From positions 124,001 to 188,000 of the forward strand of contig NZ_JACYUY010000006.1 in assembly GCF_014842025.1 (NCBI RefSeq): a stretch of DNA of 64,000 nucleotides, in the 5' to 3' direction. The translations under genes and the position numbers were made by a program. Source of the stretch: Massilia sp. CFBP 13721 (GTDB taxonomy: Bacteria > Pseudomonadota > Gammaproteobacteria > Burkholderiales > Burkholderiaceae_D). Within the stretch, counting starts at the first letter, position 1. Each line of letters opens with the position of its first letter. This document shows, piece after piece, positions 52,574-60,800 of the stretch. The notes beneath the pieces are model-generated. The model saw only the letters and a program-made list of their open reading frames with translations, was not told the origin of the DNA and did no database searches.

Positions 52574-53725
52574 ATGCATCGCTCTGCCATCGCCGCCGCC
52601 TCCCTGTTCGCCCTCGCTGCCGCATCCCACGCCCAACCACCCGCCAAGCTCCTGCAAGTCAAAATCGGCACCGCTTCGCCGCTGTCCGGCACCGGCGCCC
52701 ACCAGGGCAAGGACATCGAAAACGGCGCGCGCATGGCGATCGACGAGCTCAACGCGAAGGGGATCGTGCTGGGCGGCCGCAAGGTGCAGTGGGTGCTGCA
52801 GCCCGAGGACGATGCGGCCGACCCGAAGACCGGCGCGGCGGTGGCGCAAAAGCTGGTCGATGCGAAGGTGGCGGCCGTGGTCGGGCACCTGAATTCGGGC
52901 ACCACGGTGCCGGCCTCGAAGATTTATTCGAACGCGGGCATCCCGCAAATTTCGCCGGCCGCCACCACGCCGCTGTACACCAACCAGGGTTTTAAAACGG
53001 CTTTCCGCGTGGTCGCCAATGACAATTTGGTAGGGCGCACGCTGGCCACGTATGCGATCGGCACATTGAAGGCGAAAAAGATCGCCGTGATCGATGACCG
53101 CACCGCCTTTGGCCAAGGGCTGGCTGATGAATTCGTCAAGGGCGTCAAGAAGGCGGGACCGGCGGCCACGGTCGTCAGCCGCCAGTTCACGAACGACAAG
53201 GCAACCGATTTCAATGCGATTCTTACCCAGATCCGCGCGCGCGATCCGGACGTGATTTTTTATGGCGGCATGGATGCGGTGGCTGGCCCGATGCTGAAAC
53301 AAATGAAGGCGCTCGGGCTGCGCGCGAAGCTGGTGTCGGGCGACGGCGTCTGCTCGGAAAAGATGCCGCTACTGGCCGGCGACGCGCTGGTCGACGACAA
53401 GGTGTTTTGCGTGGTGGCAGGCGGGGTCGATGCCGCGCAGGAAGCGGGCCTGAATGCATTTAACCAGCGCTACCAGCAGCGCTTCAAACTGCCGGTGCAG
53501 ACCTATGCGCCCTACGCCTACGATGCGGTGATGGTGTTCGCGCAGGCGATGGCGGCGGCAAATTCGAGCGACCCCGCGAAATACCTGCCGGCGCTGGCCG
53601 CGGTAAAACACGAGGGGGTCACCGGCAGTATCGCCTTCGATCCGAAGGGCGATTTGAAAAATGCCGCGCTGACGCTGTACACCTATCGCAAGGGAAAGAA
53701 GACCAAATTGCAAGTGCTGCGTTAG
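52574..53725 (+). CDS. branched-chain amino-acid-type ABC substrate-binding protein
   Basis: A 383-residue periplasmic protein of the LivJ/LivK (Peripla_BP_6) family: signal MHRSAIAAASLFALAAASHA, then VKIGTASPLSGTGAHQGKDI, DDAADPKTGAAVAQKLVDAK, VVGHLNSGTTVPASKIYSNA and AVIDDRTAFGQGLADEFVKG-type segments. It would deliver branched-chain amino acids or similar small amides to an ABC importer, but no permease or ATPase genes are adjacent, so it is an orphan here. Confidence 0.92.
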   Translation: MHRSAIAAASLFALAAASHAQPPAKLLQVKIGTASPLSGTGAHQGKDIENGARMAIDELNAKGIVLGGRKVQWVLQPEDDAADPKTGAAVAQKLVDAKVAAVVGHLNSGTTVPASKIYSNAGIPQISPAATTPLYTNQGFKTAFRVVANDNLVGRTLATYAIGTLKAKKIAVIDDRTAFGQGLADEFVKGVKKAGPAATVVSRQFTNDKATDFNAILTQIRARDPDVIFYGGMDAVAGPMLKQMKALGLRAKLVSGDGVCSEKMPLLAGDALVDDKVFCVVAGGVDAAQEAGLNAFNQRYQQRFKLPVQTYAPYAYDAVMVFAQAMAAANSSDPAKYLPALAAVKHEGVTGSIAFDPKGDLKNAALTLYTYRKGKKTKLQVLR

Positions 53726-53774
53726 CAGGAACGGCCTGGGCAATTACCTGCAATTGCACAGGCAGATCGAAACA

Positions 53775-53800
53775 ACAACGCCACCGCAAGGTGGCGTTGT
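53775..53800. terminator. bidirectional terminator between convergent genes
   Basis: An 11-bp perfect stem (ACAACGCCACC / GGTGGCGTTGT) closed by a GCAA tetraloop, with short T-rich sequence on both sides, between the ABC-binding-protein gene and the first PEP-CTERM gene. Confidence 0.8.
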
Positions 53801-53859
53801 CGTTCAAGCTCGGTCACTCCGAAATCGGAGTCAGCATACTCCAATTCTGGAGTATGTCC

Positions 53860-54441
53860 TCAGGCACGCTTCTGACGGCGCGCCAGGGCCGCGCCCAGCG
53901 CAGCCAGCGGCAGCAGGGCCAGCGTGCTCGGTTCCGGCACCTGGTTGGTGACGAGCGTGCCAAGGCTTACTTGGCCGCCGCCGCTCACCGTATCGAAGCG
54001 TCCGGTATAGGTGCCGAAATCATTGTTGTAATACGCGGCAAACACCAGAAAATACTGGTTGCCGGCTTGCAGTGCCTGGTTGATCAGCGACAGGGAGCCG
54101 ACGCCGGAGTCGTCGTCGTAGGCCAGCAGGTTGGTCAGGGGCGAGGACGCATTGAAAGCGCCTTGGTACACGTAAAGGAAAGTATCGGAACCTTGGGCGC
54201 TGAACGAGGTCGATTCAATCGAATAGGTACCGTTCGCGCTCACGTAGAAACCAAACACGTCGTAGGCAACGTTGGTGCCGACGCCACTGAGCAAAGTCGC
54301 CGAGAGCGGACGGTTGAACTTCGGGTCCGATACGGTCAGTTCACCGGAAATCGTTACCGGTGCTGCGAATGCAGCCTGGGAAGCCAGTACGACGCCTGCA
54401 ATGGCGAATTTCAGGAATTTGGAAATCTGGAAAGAAAACAT
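53860..54441 (-). CDS. PEP-CTERM sorted surface protein, copy 1
   Basis: A 193-residue exported protein: Sec signal (LKFAIAGVVLASQAAFAAPV), a beta-sandwich-like body with repeated FxFYVSANGTYSIESTS and LSLINQALQAGNQYFLV segments, and a C-terminal PEP-CTERM sorting signal (VPEPSTLALLPLAALGAALA then RRQKRA). PEP-CTERM proteins are cut by an exosortase and linked to the exopolysaccharide-bearing surface. Its 193 residues are the same length as copy 2 downstream at 54687. GGGGGTACC precedes the ATG, and a sigma-54 promoter lies at 54474. Confidence 0.92.
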   Translation of the reverse strand: MFSFQISKFLKFAIAGVVLASQAAFAAPVTISGELTVSDPKFNRPLSATLLSGVGTNVAYDVFGFYVSANGTYSIESTSFSAQGSDTFLYVYQGAFNASSPLTNLLAYDDDSGVGSLSLINQALQAGNQYFLVFAAYYNNDFGTYTGRFDTVSGGGQVSLGTLVTNQVPEPSTLALLPLAALGAALARRQKRA

Positions 54442-54473
54442 GGTACCCCCGTGTGATTGTGTTCTCAGCTTAG

Positions 54474-54489
54474 AGCAATTGCTGTGCCA
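54474..54489 (-). promoter_or_regulatory. sigma-54 promoter of PEP-CTERM copy 1
   Basis: On the minus strand TGGCACAGCAATTGCT gives the -24 GG and -12 GC with exactly ten bases between, matching TGGCAC-N5-TTGC. The predicted start of transcription is near 54463, 22 bases before the ATG. Confidence 0.8.
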
Positions 54490-54600
54490 GAGAAATATAT
54501 TGTTTAGTATCAATGCCTTGGCATACATACTGCTGGGCGATGTGACTTCTTGTAAATAAAGTCGACATACTGTCCTATGTTTACCTGAGCAACATTAAAG

Positions 54601-54630
54601 CGATAACGCCAGCCGACGGTGGCATTATCG
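54601..54630. terminator. diverged terminator hairpin after PEP-CTERM copy 2
   Basis: CGATAACGCCA ... TGGCATTATCG forms an imperfect stem with one mismatch. It corresponds by position to the hairpin at 53775, so it belongs to the duplicated unit. Confidence 0.5.
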
Positions 54631-54686
54631 TTTAGCTTAGTTACTCTAGAATCGGAGTTAATTTACTCCGCTTCCGGAGTGCGGCC

Positions 54687-55268
54687 TCAAGCGCGCTTGC
54701 GGCGGCGCGCCAGGGCCGCGCCCAGCGCAGCCAGCGGCAGCAGCGCCAGCGTGCCCGGTTCCGGCACCTGGTTGACGACGAGCGCGCCGAGAGTTACCTG
54801 GCCGCCGCCGCTCACCGTATCGAAGCGTCCGGTATAGGTGCCGAACTGGTTGTTGTTATACGAGGTCACTACCAGGAAGTACTGGTTGTTGGCTTGCAGT
54901 GCCTGGTTGATCAACGAGAGCGAGCCGGCGCCGCTGTCGTCATCCACGGTCAGCAGGTTGGCCAGCGGCGACGCCGCGTTGAAAGCACCCTGGTACAAGG
55001 CCAGGAAGGTATCGGAAGGGGACGAGTTGAACGAGGTCGTTTCCATCGAATAGATACCGTTGGCGCTCACATGAAAACTGTACAAGTCATAGGCCACATT
55101 GGTACCGGCGCCGCTGAGAGCATTCGTCGTGAACGGACGGTTGAACTTGGGGTCCGATGCGGTCAGTTCGCCGGAAAACGATACCGGCGCTGCGAAGGCG
55201 GCCTGGGAAGCGAGTGCAATCCCCGCGATGGCGAGTTTCAGGAATTTGGAAGCCTGGAAGGAAAACAT
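54687..55268 (-). CDS. PEP-CTERM sorted surface protein, copy 2
   Basis: A 193-residue paralogue of the downstream gene with the same order: signal (FLKLAIAGIALASQAAFAAP), body with YSFHVSANGIYSMETTS, DTFLALYQGAFNAASPLAN and SLINQALQANNQYFLV, and the C-terminal sorting signal VPEPGTLALLPLAALGAALA followed by RRRKRA. The two genes are a tandem duplication with a period of about 829 bases that includes the promoter and the terminator hairpin. Its sigma-54 promoter lies at 55303. Confidence 0.92.
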   Translation of the reverse strand: MFSFQASKFLKLAIAGIALASQAAFAAPVSFSGELTASDPKFNRPFTTNALSGAGTNVAYDLYSFHVSANGIYSMETTSFNSSPSDTFLALYQGAFNAASPLANLLTVDDDSGAGSLSLINQALQANNQYFLVVTSYNNNQFGTYTGRFDTVSGGGQVTLGALVVNQVPEPGTLALLPLAALGAALARRRKRA

Positions 55269-55302
55269 GGAACACCCCTGTGTGATTGTATTCCTGCATA
55301 TG

Positions 55303-55318
55303 AGCAATTGCTGTGCCA
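55303..55318 (-). promoter_or_regulatory. sigma-54 promoter of PEP-CTERM copy 2
   Basis: Identical core (TGGCACAGCAATTGCT on the minus strand) and spacing to the site at 54474. The upstream ~80 bases are also conserved between copies, so activator-binding sites may lie there. Confidence 0.8.
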
Positions 55319-55491
55319 GAGAAATATATTGTTTAGTATCAATACCTTGGCGTCAATACTGCTGGGCGTGGTGACTTGTTGTAAAGAAAATCGACATACC
55401 GGCCTGGCTTTGTCCTGCGCCGTGGCTTGGCACGAGGACGCAATCGCGCTATCGGCGATAATTCCTTATTTCGATTTTTGCCTTGTCGACC

Positions 55492-58400
55492 ATGGATTTT
55501 TCCTTCACGGATATCGCGCGTCAGTTTGATGCAGGAACCTTCGCCCGGGGCGAGGCGTATAACCGCGATGGCATGGTGCTCGGGGTGCGCCGCGAGGGCG
55601 ACAGGATCGATGGCAGGGTAGCCGGCAGCGGCCACAGCGTCTATCAGCAGCGCGTCCATCTCGTCGCCGGCGCCCGTGGCGTCAGGTTCGACGGCGACTG
55701 TAGTTGTCCGATGGACCATAACTGCAAGCATGTCGTGGCGGTGCTGCTGCACAGCCTAGAGCAGTCCGCACTGGCCGCAAGCACCTTGCCCGCACAGGCC
55801 GAGCGCTGGCTGGAGCGAGTAGCGCAGGTAAATGCGCTGGCGCCGGGGAGTGCGGTCCGGGTGGCGGATGCGGGCGTCGCCGTGCGCTACGCGCTCGTTC
55901 CCGACACGCGTGACGGATTGCTGCGCCTGCTCGTATGCAAGGCACGCCTGCGCAAGGATGGCAGTATCGGCGGCCTTGCCACTGTGGACAACATCGCTTC
56001 CCTGCTGGTCGTGCCCCTAGCCTATGTCGGGCCTGACGAGGAAGAGCTGCTGCGCATGGCGGTTGGCCTGGGAACAGGCACCTACATCAACGAGGTCAAG
56101 CCGGCAGGCCGCCTCGGCGCCCGCCTGCTGGAAGCATTGTGCGCAAGCGAGCGGCTGCTGTGGTCACCTGCCGCTCCCGACCTGCACCGCGGCCGTTTCA
56201 TTGAACTGCGTCCCGGCGCGTCGCGCAGCGCCCGGCTCGACTGGCATGCGCGGGAGGATGCCGGCGCGTCGGTGGCGCTGGGCTGGTGCTTCGACGAGGG
56301 CGACCCGGTCGATTATGTGCTGCCGACCGAACCGGTGTTGTATGTCGCTGAAAACATGCTGGGCGAACTGACGCTGCCCGCGCAGCTCGCAGCCTTGCCC
56401 CCGGCTGCGCTGCTGGGCCTGGTGGCGCAGGCGCCGCACCTGCGTGCCGAGCAACGCGGGGAGATCGCGCGCCGCATGGTCGAGGCAGGCATGGACCGGC
56501 TGCTGCCCCCGCCGCAAGCACTACCGACGCAACATCGCACCGGCATCGCGCCGACGCCCTGCCTGCTGCTCGACAGCTACCCGGCCCGCCTGCGCCATGG
56601 CGGCCGGCACTGGCACGATCACGTGGTACTGAGCTTCGATTACGACGGTATGGAGACCGGCGACAGCGACGAAGCGGTGCTGCGCAGGATGGTGGGCGAC
56701 ACGGTCGAACTGGTCGAGCGCGACATGCACGCGGAAGCGGCGGCCATGGCCATGCTTGCCGGCCTCGGCTTTACGACGCCGGCGCCAGGCTCCGCCCTCG
56801 ATGAGTGGGAAGATACGCTGGTATTACCTGATGAGGCGGCCTGGCTCGCCTTTGCACGGCACGAACTGCCGCGCCTGGAGGCCGCCGGCTGGCGCATCGA
56901 AAAGGACGGTAATTATCGCTACGACGTCGCCGAGGCCGAGGACTGGTATGCCGAATTGAACGAAGAAGGCGAGGGCAAGGGGGAGGGCGAAGGCGCCTGG
57001 TTCGCCCTCGAACTCGGCATCCTGGTCGACGGCCGGCGCCATGCCCTGCTGCCCCTGCTGGTGGAGATGATCCGCAATGCACCGCGGGATTTCAGCCCGG
57101 CCACGCTGGCCGCGCGCGCCGACGATAGCGAAGTCATCGTCGACTTGACTGCCATGACGCGCGTTGCCTTGCCCTGGCAACGGATCAAGCCGATCCTCGC
57201 CACCCTGGGCGAATTGTATTTCAGCGAACACTGCGGCAATGCCTTGCGCCTGCCCGTCACCGACGCCGCGCGCCTGGCCGAGCTGGAACAGGCGGCGCAG
57301 CTGCGCTGGCTGGGCGGCGAACGCTTGCGCGAACTGGGCCGCAAACTCGATGGTTTTGCCGGCATCACGCCGGTCGCGGCGCCGGCCGGCTTGCAGGCCA
57401 CGCTGCGCGCCTACCAGCAGGATGGACTGGCGTGGATGCAGTTCCTGCGCGAATACGGCTTCGCAGGCATCCTAGCCGACGACATGGGGCTCGGCAAGAC
57501 CGTCCAGACCCTGGCGCACATCCTGGTGGAGAAGGAGGCCGGCCGGCTCGACGCGCCGGCGCTGGTGGTGGCGCCGACCAGCCTGATGGGCAACTGGCAG
57601 GCCGAGGCGGCGCGCTTCGCACCGGGTTTGCGCGTGCTGCTGTTGCATGGCAAGGAGCGGGCGGCGCTGTTCGACCAGGTTGCCGGCGCCGATCTGGTGC
57701 TGACCAGCTATGCCCTGCTGTGCCGCGACGAAGAGGCGCTGCGCAAGCAGCGTTTCCACTTGCTGATCCTGGACGAAGCACAGTACATCAAGAACAGCCG
57801 CGCCCGGGCGGCGCAGGTGGCGTGTTTGCTGTCCGCCCGCCACCGGCTGTGCCTGACCGGAACCCCGGTACAGAACCACCTCGGCGAATTGTGGTCGCAA
57901 TTCCATTTCCTCATGCCGGGGTTGCTGGGCGACGAAAAGGCCTTCAATACGCAGTTTCGCAAGCCGATCGAGAAGCACGGCGACAGCGCGCGCGCCAACC
58001 TGCTGACGCGGCGCCTGAAACCGTTCATGTTACGGCGCACCAAGGACAAGGTCGCCACCGAATTGCCGCCCAAAACCGAGATCGTGTTGCCGATCGACCT
58101 GGGCGGCACCCAGCGCGACTTCTACGAGACGGTGCGGGTGGCGATGGACCGCAAGGTGCGCGACGAAATCGGCCGCAAGGGGCTGGCCGCCAGCCAGATC
58201 GTGATCCTCTCGGCCTTGCTCAAGCTGCGCCAGGTCTGTTGCGATCCACGCCTGCTGCGCCCGTCCAGCGAAGCCGGCTCGGCCAAGCTGGACACGCTGA
58301 TGGATCTGCTCGATACCCTGCTCAGCGAGGGACGCAAGGTGCTGGTGTTTTCGCAGTTCACCAGCATGCTGGCGCTGGTCGAAGACGAATTGCGCAAGCG

Positions 58401-58794
58401 CGGCGTCGAATACGCGCTGCTGACCGGCTCGACGGTCGACCGCGCCGCGCCGGTGGCGGCATTCCAGGGCGGCCAGGTCGCGGTATTCCTGATCAGCCTG
58501 AAGGCGGGCGGCGTCGGCCTGAACCTGACGGCGGCCGACACCGTCATCCATTACGATCCGTGGTGGAACCCGGCCAGCGAAAACCAGGCCACCGACCGCG
58601 CCTGGCGCATCGGCCAGGCGCAGCCCGTGTTCGTGTATAAATTGATCGCACGGGGCACGCTCGAGGAAAAGATCCAGGAGCTGCAGCGCCGCAAGGGCGC
58701 CCTGGCCGACGCCTTGCTGGCGCCCGAGGGCGGCCTGGCATCCACCCTCGATGCGGACGACCTGCAGGCGATCCTCAGCCTGTCGCTGTCGTGA
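55492..58794 (+). CDS. SWIM-zinc-finger SNF2-family helicase
   Basis: A 1100-residue ATP-dependent DNA translocase. A SWIM finger lies at residues 70-80 (Cys70, Cys72, Cys78, His80). A long middle region of unknown function (~90-630) follows; then the SNF2 motor: Walker A (DDMGLGKTVQT, about 663-673), DEAQ box at 761-764, and the C-terminal helicase half (VLVFSQFTSMLALVEDELRK; GGVGLNLTAADTVIHYDPWW; QATDRAWRIGQ). SWIM-SNF2 proteins are widespread in bacteria and tied loosely to transcription or DNA repair; some sit in defence loci, but none is evident here. ATG at 55492 is preferred over an upstream TTG. Confidence 0.93.
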   Translation: MDFSFTDIARQFDAGTFARGEAYNRDGMVLGVRREGDRIDGRVAGSGHSVYQQRVHLVAGARGVRFDGDCSCPMDHNCKHVVAVLLHSLEQSALAASTLPAQAERWLERVAQVNALAPGSAVRVADAGVAVRYALVPDTRDGLLRLLVCKARLRKDGSIGGLATVDNIASLLVVPLAYVGPDEEELLRMAVGLGTGTYINEVKPAGRLGARLLEALCASERLLWSPAAPDLHRGRFIELRPGASRSARLDWHAREDAGASVALGWCFDEGDPVDYVLPTEPVLYVAENMLGELTLPAQLAALPPAALLGLVAQAPHLRAEQRGEIARRMVEAGMDRLLPPPQALPTQHRTGIAPTPCLLLDSYPARLRHGGRHWHDHVVLSFDYDGMETGDSDEAVLRRMVGDTVELVERDMHAEAAAMAMLAGLGFTTPAPGSALDEWEDTLVLPDEAAWLAFARHELPRLEAAGWRIEKDGNYRYDVAEAEDWYAELNEEGEGKGEGEGAWFALELGILVDGRRHALLPLLVEMIRNAPRDFSPATLAARADDSEVIVDLTAMTRVALPWQRIKPILATLGELYFSEHCGNALRLPVTDAARLAELEQAAQLRWLGGERLRELGRKLDGFAGITPVAAPAGLQATLRAYQQDGLAWMQFLREYGFAGILADDMGLGKTVQTLAHILVEKEAGRLDAPALVVAPTSLMGNWQAEAARFAPGLRVLLLHGKERAALFDQVAGADLVLTSYALLCRDEEALRKQRFHLLILDEAQYIKNSRARAAQVACLLSARHRLCLTGTPVQNHLGELWSQFHFLMPGLLGDEKAFNTQFRKPIEKHGDSARANLLTRRLKPFMLRRTKDKVATELPPKTEIVLPIDLGGTQRDFYETVRVAMDRKVRDEIGRKGLAASQIVILSALLKLRQVCCDPRLLRPSSEAGSAKLDTLMDLLDTLLSEGRKVLVFSQFTSMLALVEDELRKRGVEYALLTGSTVDRAAPVAAFQGGQVAVFLISLKAGGVGLNLTAADTVIHYDPWWNPASENQATDRAWRIGQAQPVFVYKLIARGTLEEKIQELQRRKGALADALLAPEGGLASTLDADDLQAILSLSLS

Positions 58795-58803
58795 GCTTCA
58801 CCC

Positions 58804-59481
58804 TTACGCCAGTAACTTGAGCAAGGCCTGCGCCGCCGCTTCCGACGAGGCCGGATTCTGGCCCGTCACCAGCAAGCCGTCGGTGATGGCGTAGGGCTGC
58901 CAGTCGTCCACTTTCGAATAGAGGCCGCCGCTTTCCTCCAGCACGTCTTCGACCAGGAAGGGAACGACCTGGGTCAATCCAACCGCTTCTTCCTCGGTAT
59001 TGGTGAAGCCGGTCACGCGCTTGCCATTCACCAGCGGCTTGCCGTCGGCGCCTTTTACGTGGCGCAGCACGCCCGGCGCATGGCAGACGGCCGCGACCGG
59101 TTTGCCGGCGGCGATCATCGCTTCGATCAGCGCGATCGAGTCCCGGTCCTCGGCCAGGTCCCAGAGCGGACCGTGGCCGCCGGGATAAAACACGGCGTCG
59201 AAGCTGGCGGCGTCGACGTCGGCCAGCTTGCCGGTGGCCGCCAGCACCGCCTGCGCCGCGGGATCGGCCTTGAAGCGCTGCGTCGCTTCCGTTTGCGCAT
59301 CGGGCGCGTCGCTTTTCGGGTCCAGCGGCGGCTGGCCACCCTGGGGCGAGACCAGCGTCAGCTGCGCGCCCGCATCCTTGAGCAGGTAGTAGGGCGCGGC
59401 AAACTCTTCCAGCCAGAAGCCGGTCTTCTTGCCGGTGTCGCCGAGGCGGTCGTGCGAGGTCAGTACCATCAGGATGTTCAT
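58804..59481 (-). CDS. DJ-1/PfpI-superfamily protein (Hsp31-like)
   Basis: A 225-residue class I glutamine-amidotransferase-like protein. The nucleophile elbow AVCHAPGVL gives Cys133, and YPGGHGPLWDLAEDRDSIAL with its conserved Glu/Gly context fits the type 1 family related to Hsp31/YhbO-like proteins. These act as glyoxalases, chaperones or deglycases. The active-site His follows Cys directly (CH). AAAGGAGGAACC before the ATG is a strong ribosome site. It converges on the helicase gene, 9 bases apart. Confidence 0.9.
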   Translation of the reverse strand: MNILMVLTSHDRLGDTGKKTGFWLEEFAAPYYLLKDAGAQLTLVSPQGGQPPLDPKSDAPDAQTEATQRFKADPAAQAVLAATGKLADVDAASFDAVFYPGGHGPLWDLAEDRDSIALIEAMIAAGKPVAAVCHAPGVLRHVKGADGKPLVNGKRVTGFTNTEEEAVGLTQVVPFLVEDVLEESGGLYSKVDDWQPYAITDGLLVTGQNPASSEAAAQALLKLLA

Positions 59482-59623
59482 GTCGGTTCCTCCTTTGCGA
59501 GGTGAGCGTTTTGCCTACTCTAGCAAAGCTGCGCGTTCCCGAACGCGCGGCAGGTGCCCGGTATAATCGCCGGCCAATCAATGCAGCCCTCGGGCTCGCC
59601 TGCCTTTTCAAAGAACCGTTTCA

Positions 59624-60139
59624 ATGACGATCGACTGGTTTTCTCCCGCGCAATTGGTCGGCTACGCCGCCTTCGTGCTCGGCGTAAGTTCCTTCATGCA
59701 AAAGGATGATCGCCGCTTCAAACTGTATATGGCGGCCGAGTGTTTCGCCTACATCGTCCATTTCTACCTGCTCGGCCGCCCGACCGCCGTCGCCAGCTCG
59801 ACCATGTCGCTGCTGCGCTCGGTGCTGGCGCTGTACACGCGCTCGACATGGGTGGCCTTCCTCGTCATCGCCGCCAACCTGGCCTTGGGAGCGACCCTGG
59901 CGACACGCGCCTCCGACTGGCTGCCGCTGGGCGCGTCCTGCATCGGCACACTGGCCCTGTTCCTGATGGAGGGTGTGCGTATGCGCCTGGCCATGCTGTG
60001 CGGGACCGGGTTGTGGATCGTGAATAATGTGATCGCGGGCTCGGTCGGCGGCACCGCCCTGGAGGTGGTGATTGCGCTGGTGAATATCGTGACGATCCGG
60101 CGCATGATGCGTGATGCGCGGGCAGTGGCGGCGGTGTGA
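59624..60139 (+). CDS. YgjV-family inner-membrane protein
   Basis: A 171-residue protein with about five membrane spans, matching the YgjV family: QLVGYAAFVLGVSSFMQKDD near the start, ECFAYIVHFYLLGRPTAVAS, SLLRSVLALYTRSTWVAFLV, and WIVNNVIAGSVGGTALEVVI near the end. The function is unknown. Confidence 0.85.
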   Translation: MTIDWFSPAQLVGYAAFVLGVSSFMQKDDRRFKLYMAAECFAYIVHFYLLGRPTAVASSTMSLLRSVLALYTRSTWVAFLVIAANLALGATLATRASDWLPLGASCIGTLALFLMEGVRMRLAMLCGTGLWIVNNVIAGSVGGTALEVVIALVNIVTIRRMMRDARAVAAV

Positions 60140-60274
60140 GGGCGGCTGCGTATGCCACCCGATCGCACCAGCCGCCACGATTGGAATCAAGCGCCCGGTG
60201 CCTGTAGCAGCTTGCGCTGAACCAGTGCGGTTACGCCTGCATGCGCGTGCCGTTACCAAACCAGCCGGGAGCGC

Positions 60275-60511
60275 TCAGGGCTCGCGCTGCACGGTGCCTT
60301 GGTCGTACTGGTCGTCATCGGTCTGGCTGGGGGGCATTGCGCCTTGCTGGCTGTCCTGCTGAACGGGCTGCTGGCCGTCTTTGCCCGCAACCGATCCCCC
60401 GATGGCGCCAGGGTCGCCGGTGCTGACGCTATCGGCGCTACCCGTATCAGTACGAGCGCCCTGGTGATCATCAGGCCCCTTGACGTCCGCGCCTTTATTT
60501 TGCATCGACAT
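60275..60511 (-). CDS. small hydrophilic disordered protein
   Basis: A 78-residue protein rich in Asp, Gln, Gly and Ser (MSMQNKGADVKGPDDHQG; DDDQYDQGTVQREP) with no hydrophobic segment. AAGGGGACCAGC before the ATG is a strong ribosome site, which favours it over a longer overlapping frame. The composition predicts disorder; such short proteins are often stress- or desiccation-related, though nothing here shows that. Confidence 0.6.
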   Translation of the reverse strand: MSMQNKGADVKGPDDHQGARTDTGSADSVSTGDPGAIGGSVAGKDGQQPVQQDSQQGAMPPSQTDDDQYDQGTVQREP

Positions 60512-60800
60512 GCTGGTCCCCTTGCCATGAAATGTGGCTCCATGTTAGACCTGGCGCGCACGAATAGTCCTTTGGCGGCCAGCGATGTAGGACAACACTG
60601 TCCATATTACCCATGCGGATTGCCGCGGTATGGAGATTTGCACCGTGAGTCACCGTACTGAACCTTCCTGAGAGAAGGCGTATGGTGAAGGTTCAATGAG
60701 ATCGCATGTCGGATCACCTGAGAGCCATACAGGAACCTGAATGCGCCATTACGCCGTCACGCCAGGCAACCCGGCACGAATGCCACCATACGAGGACAAC
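60512..60800. other. intergenic region, no gene recognised
   Basis: 289 bases between the divergent hydrophilic-protein and YihY-like genes. A short upstream ATG (60741) is in frame with the YihY-like gene but lacks a ribosome site. I see no clear hairpin terminator or promoter. Confidence 0.4.
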
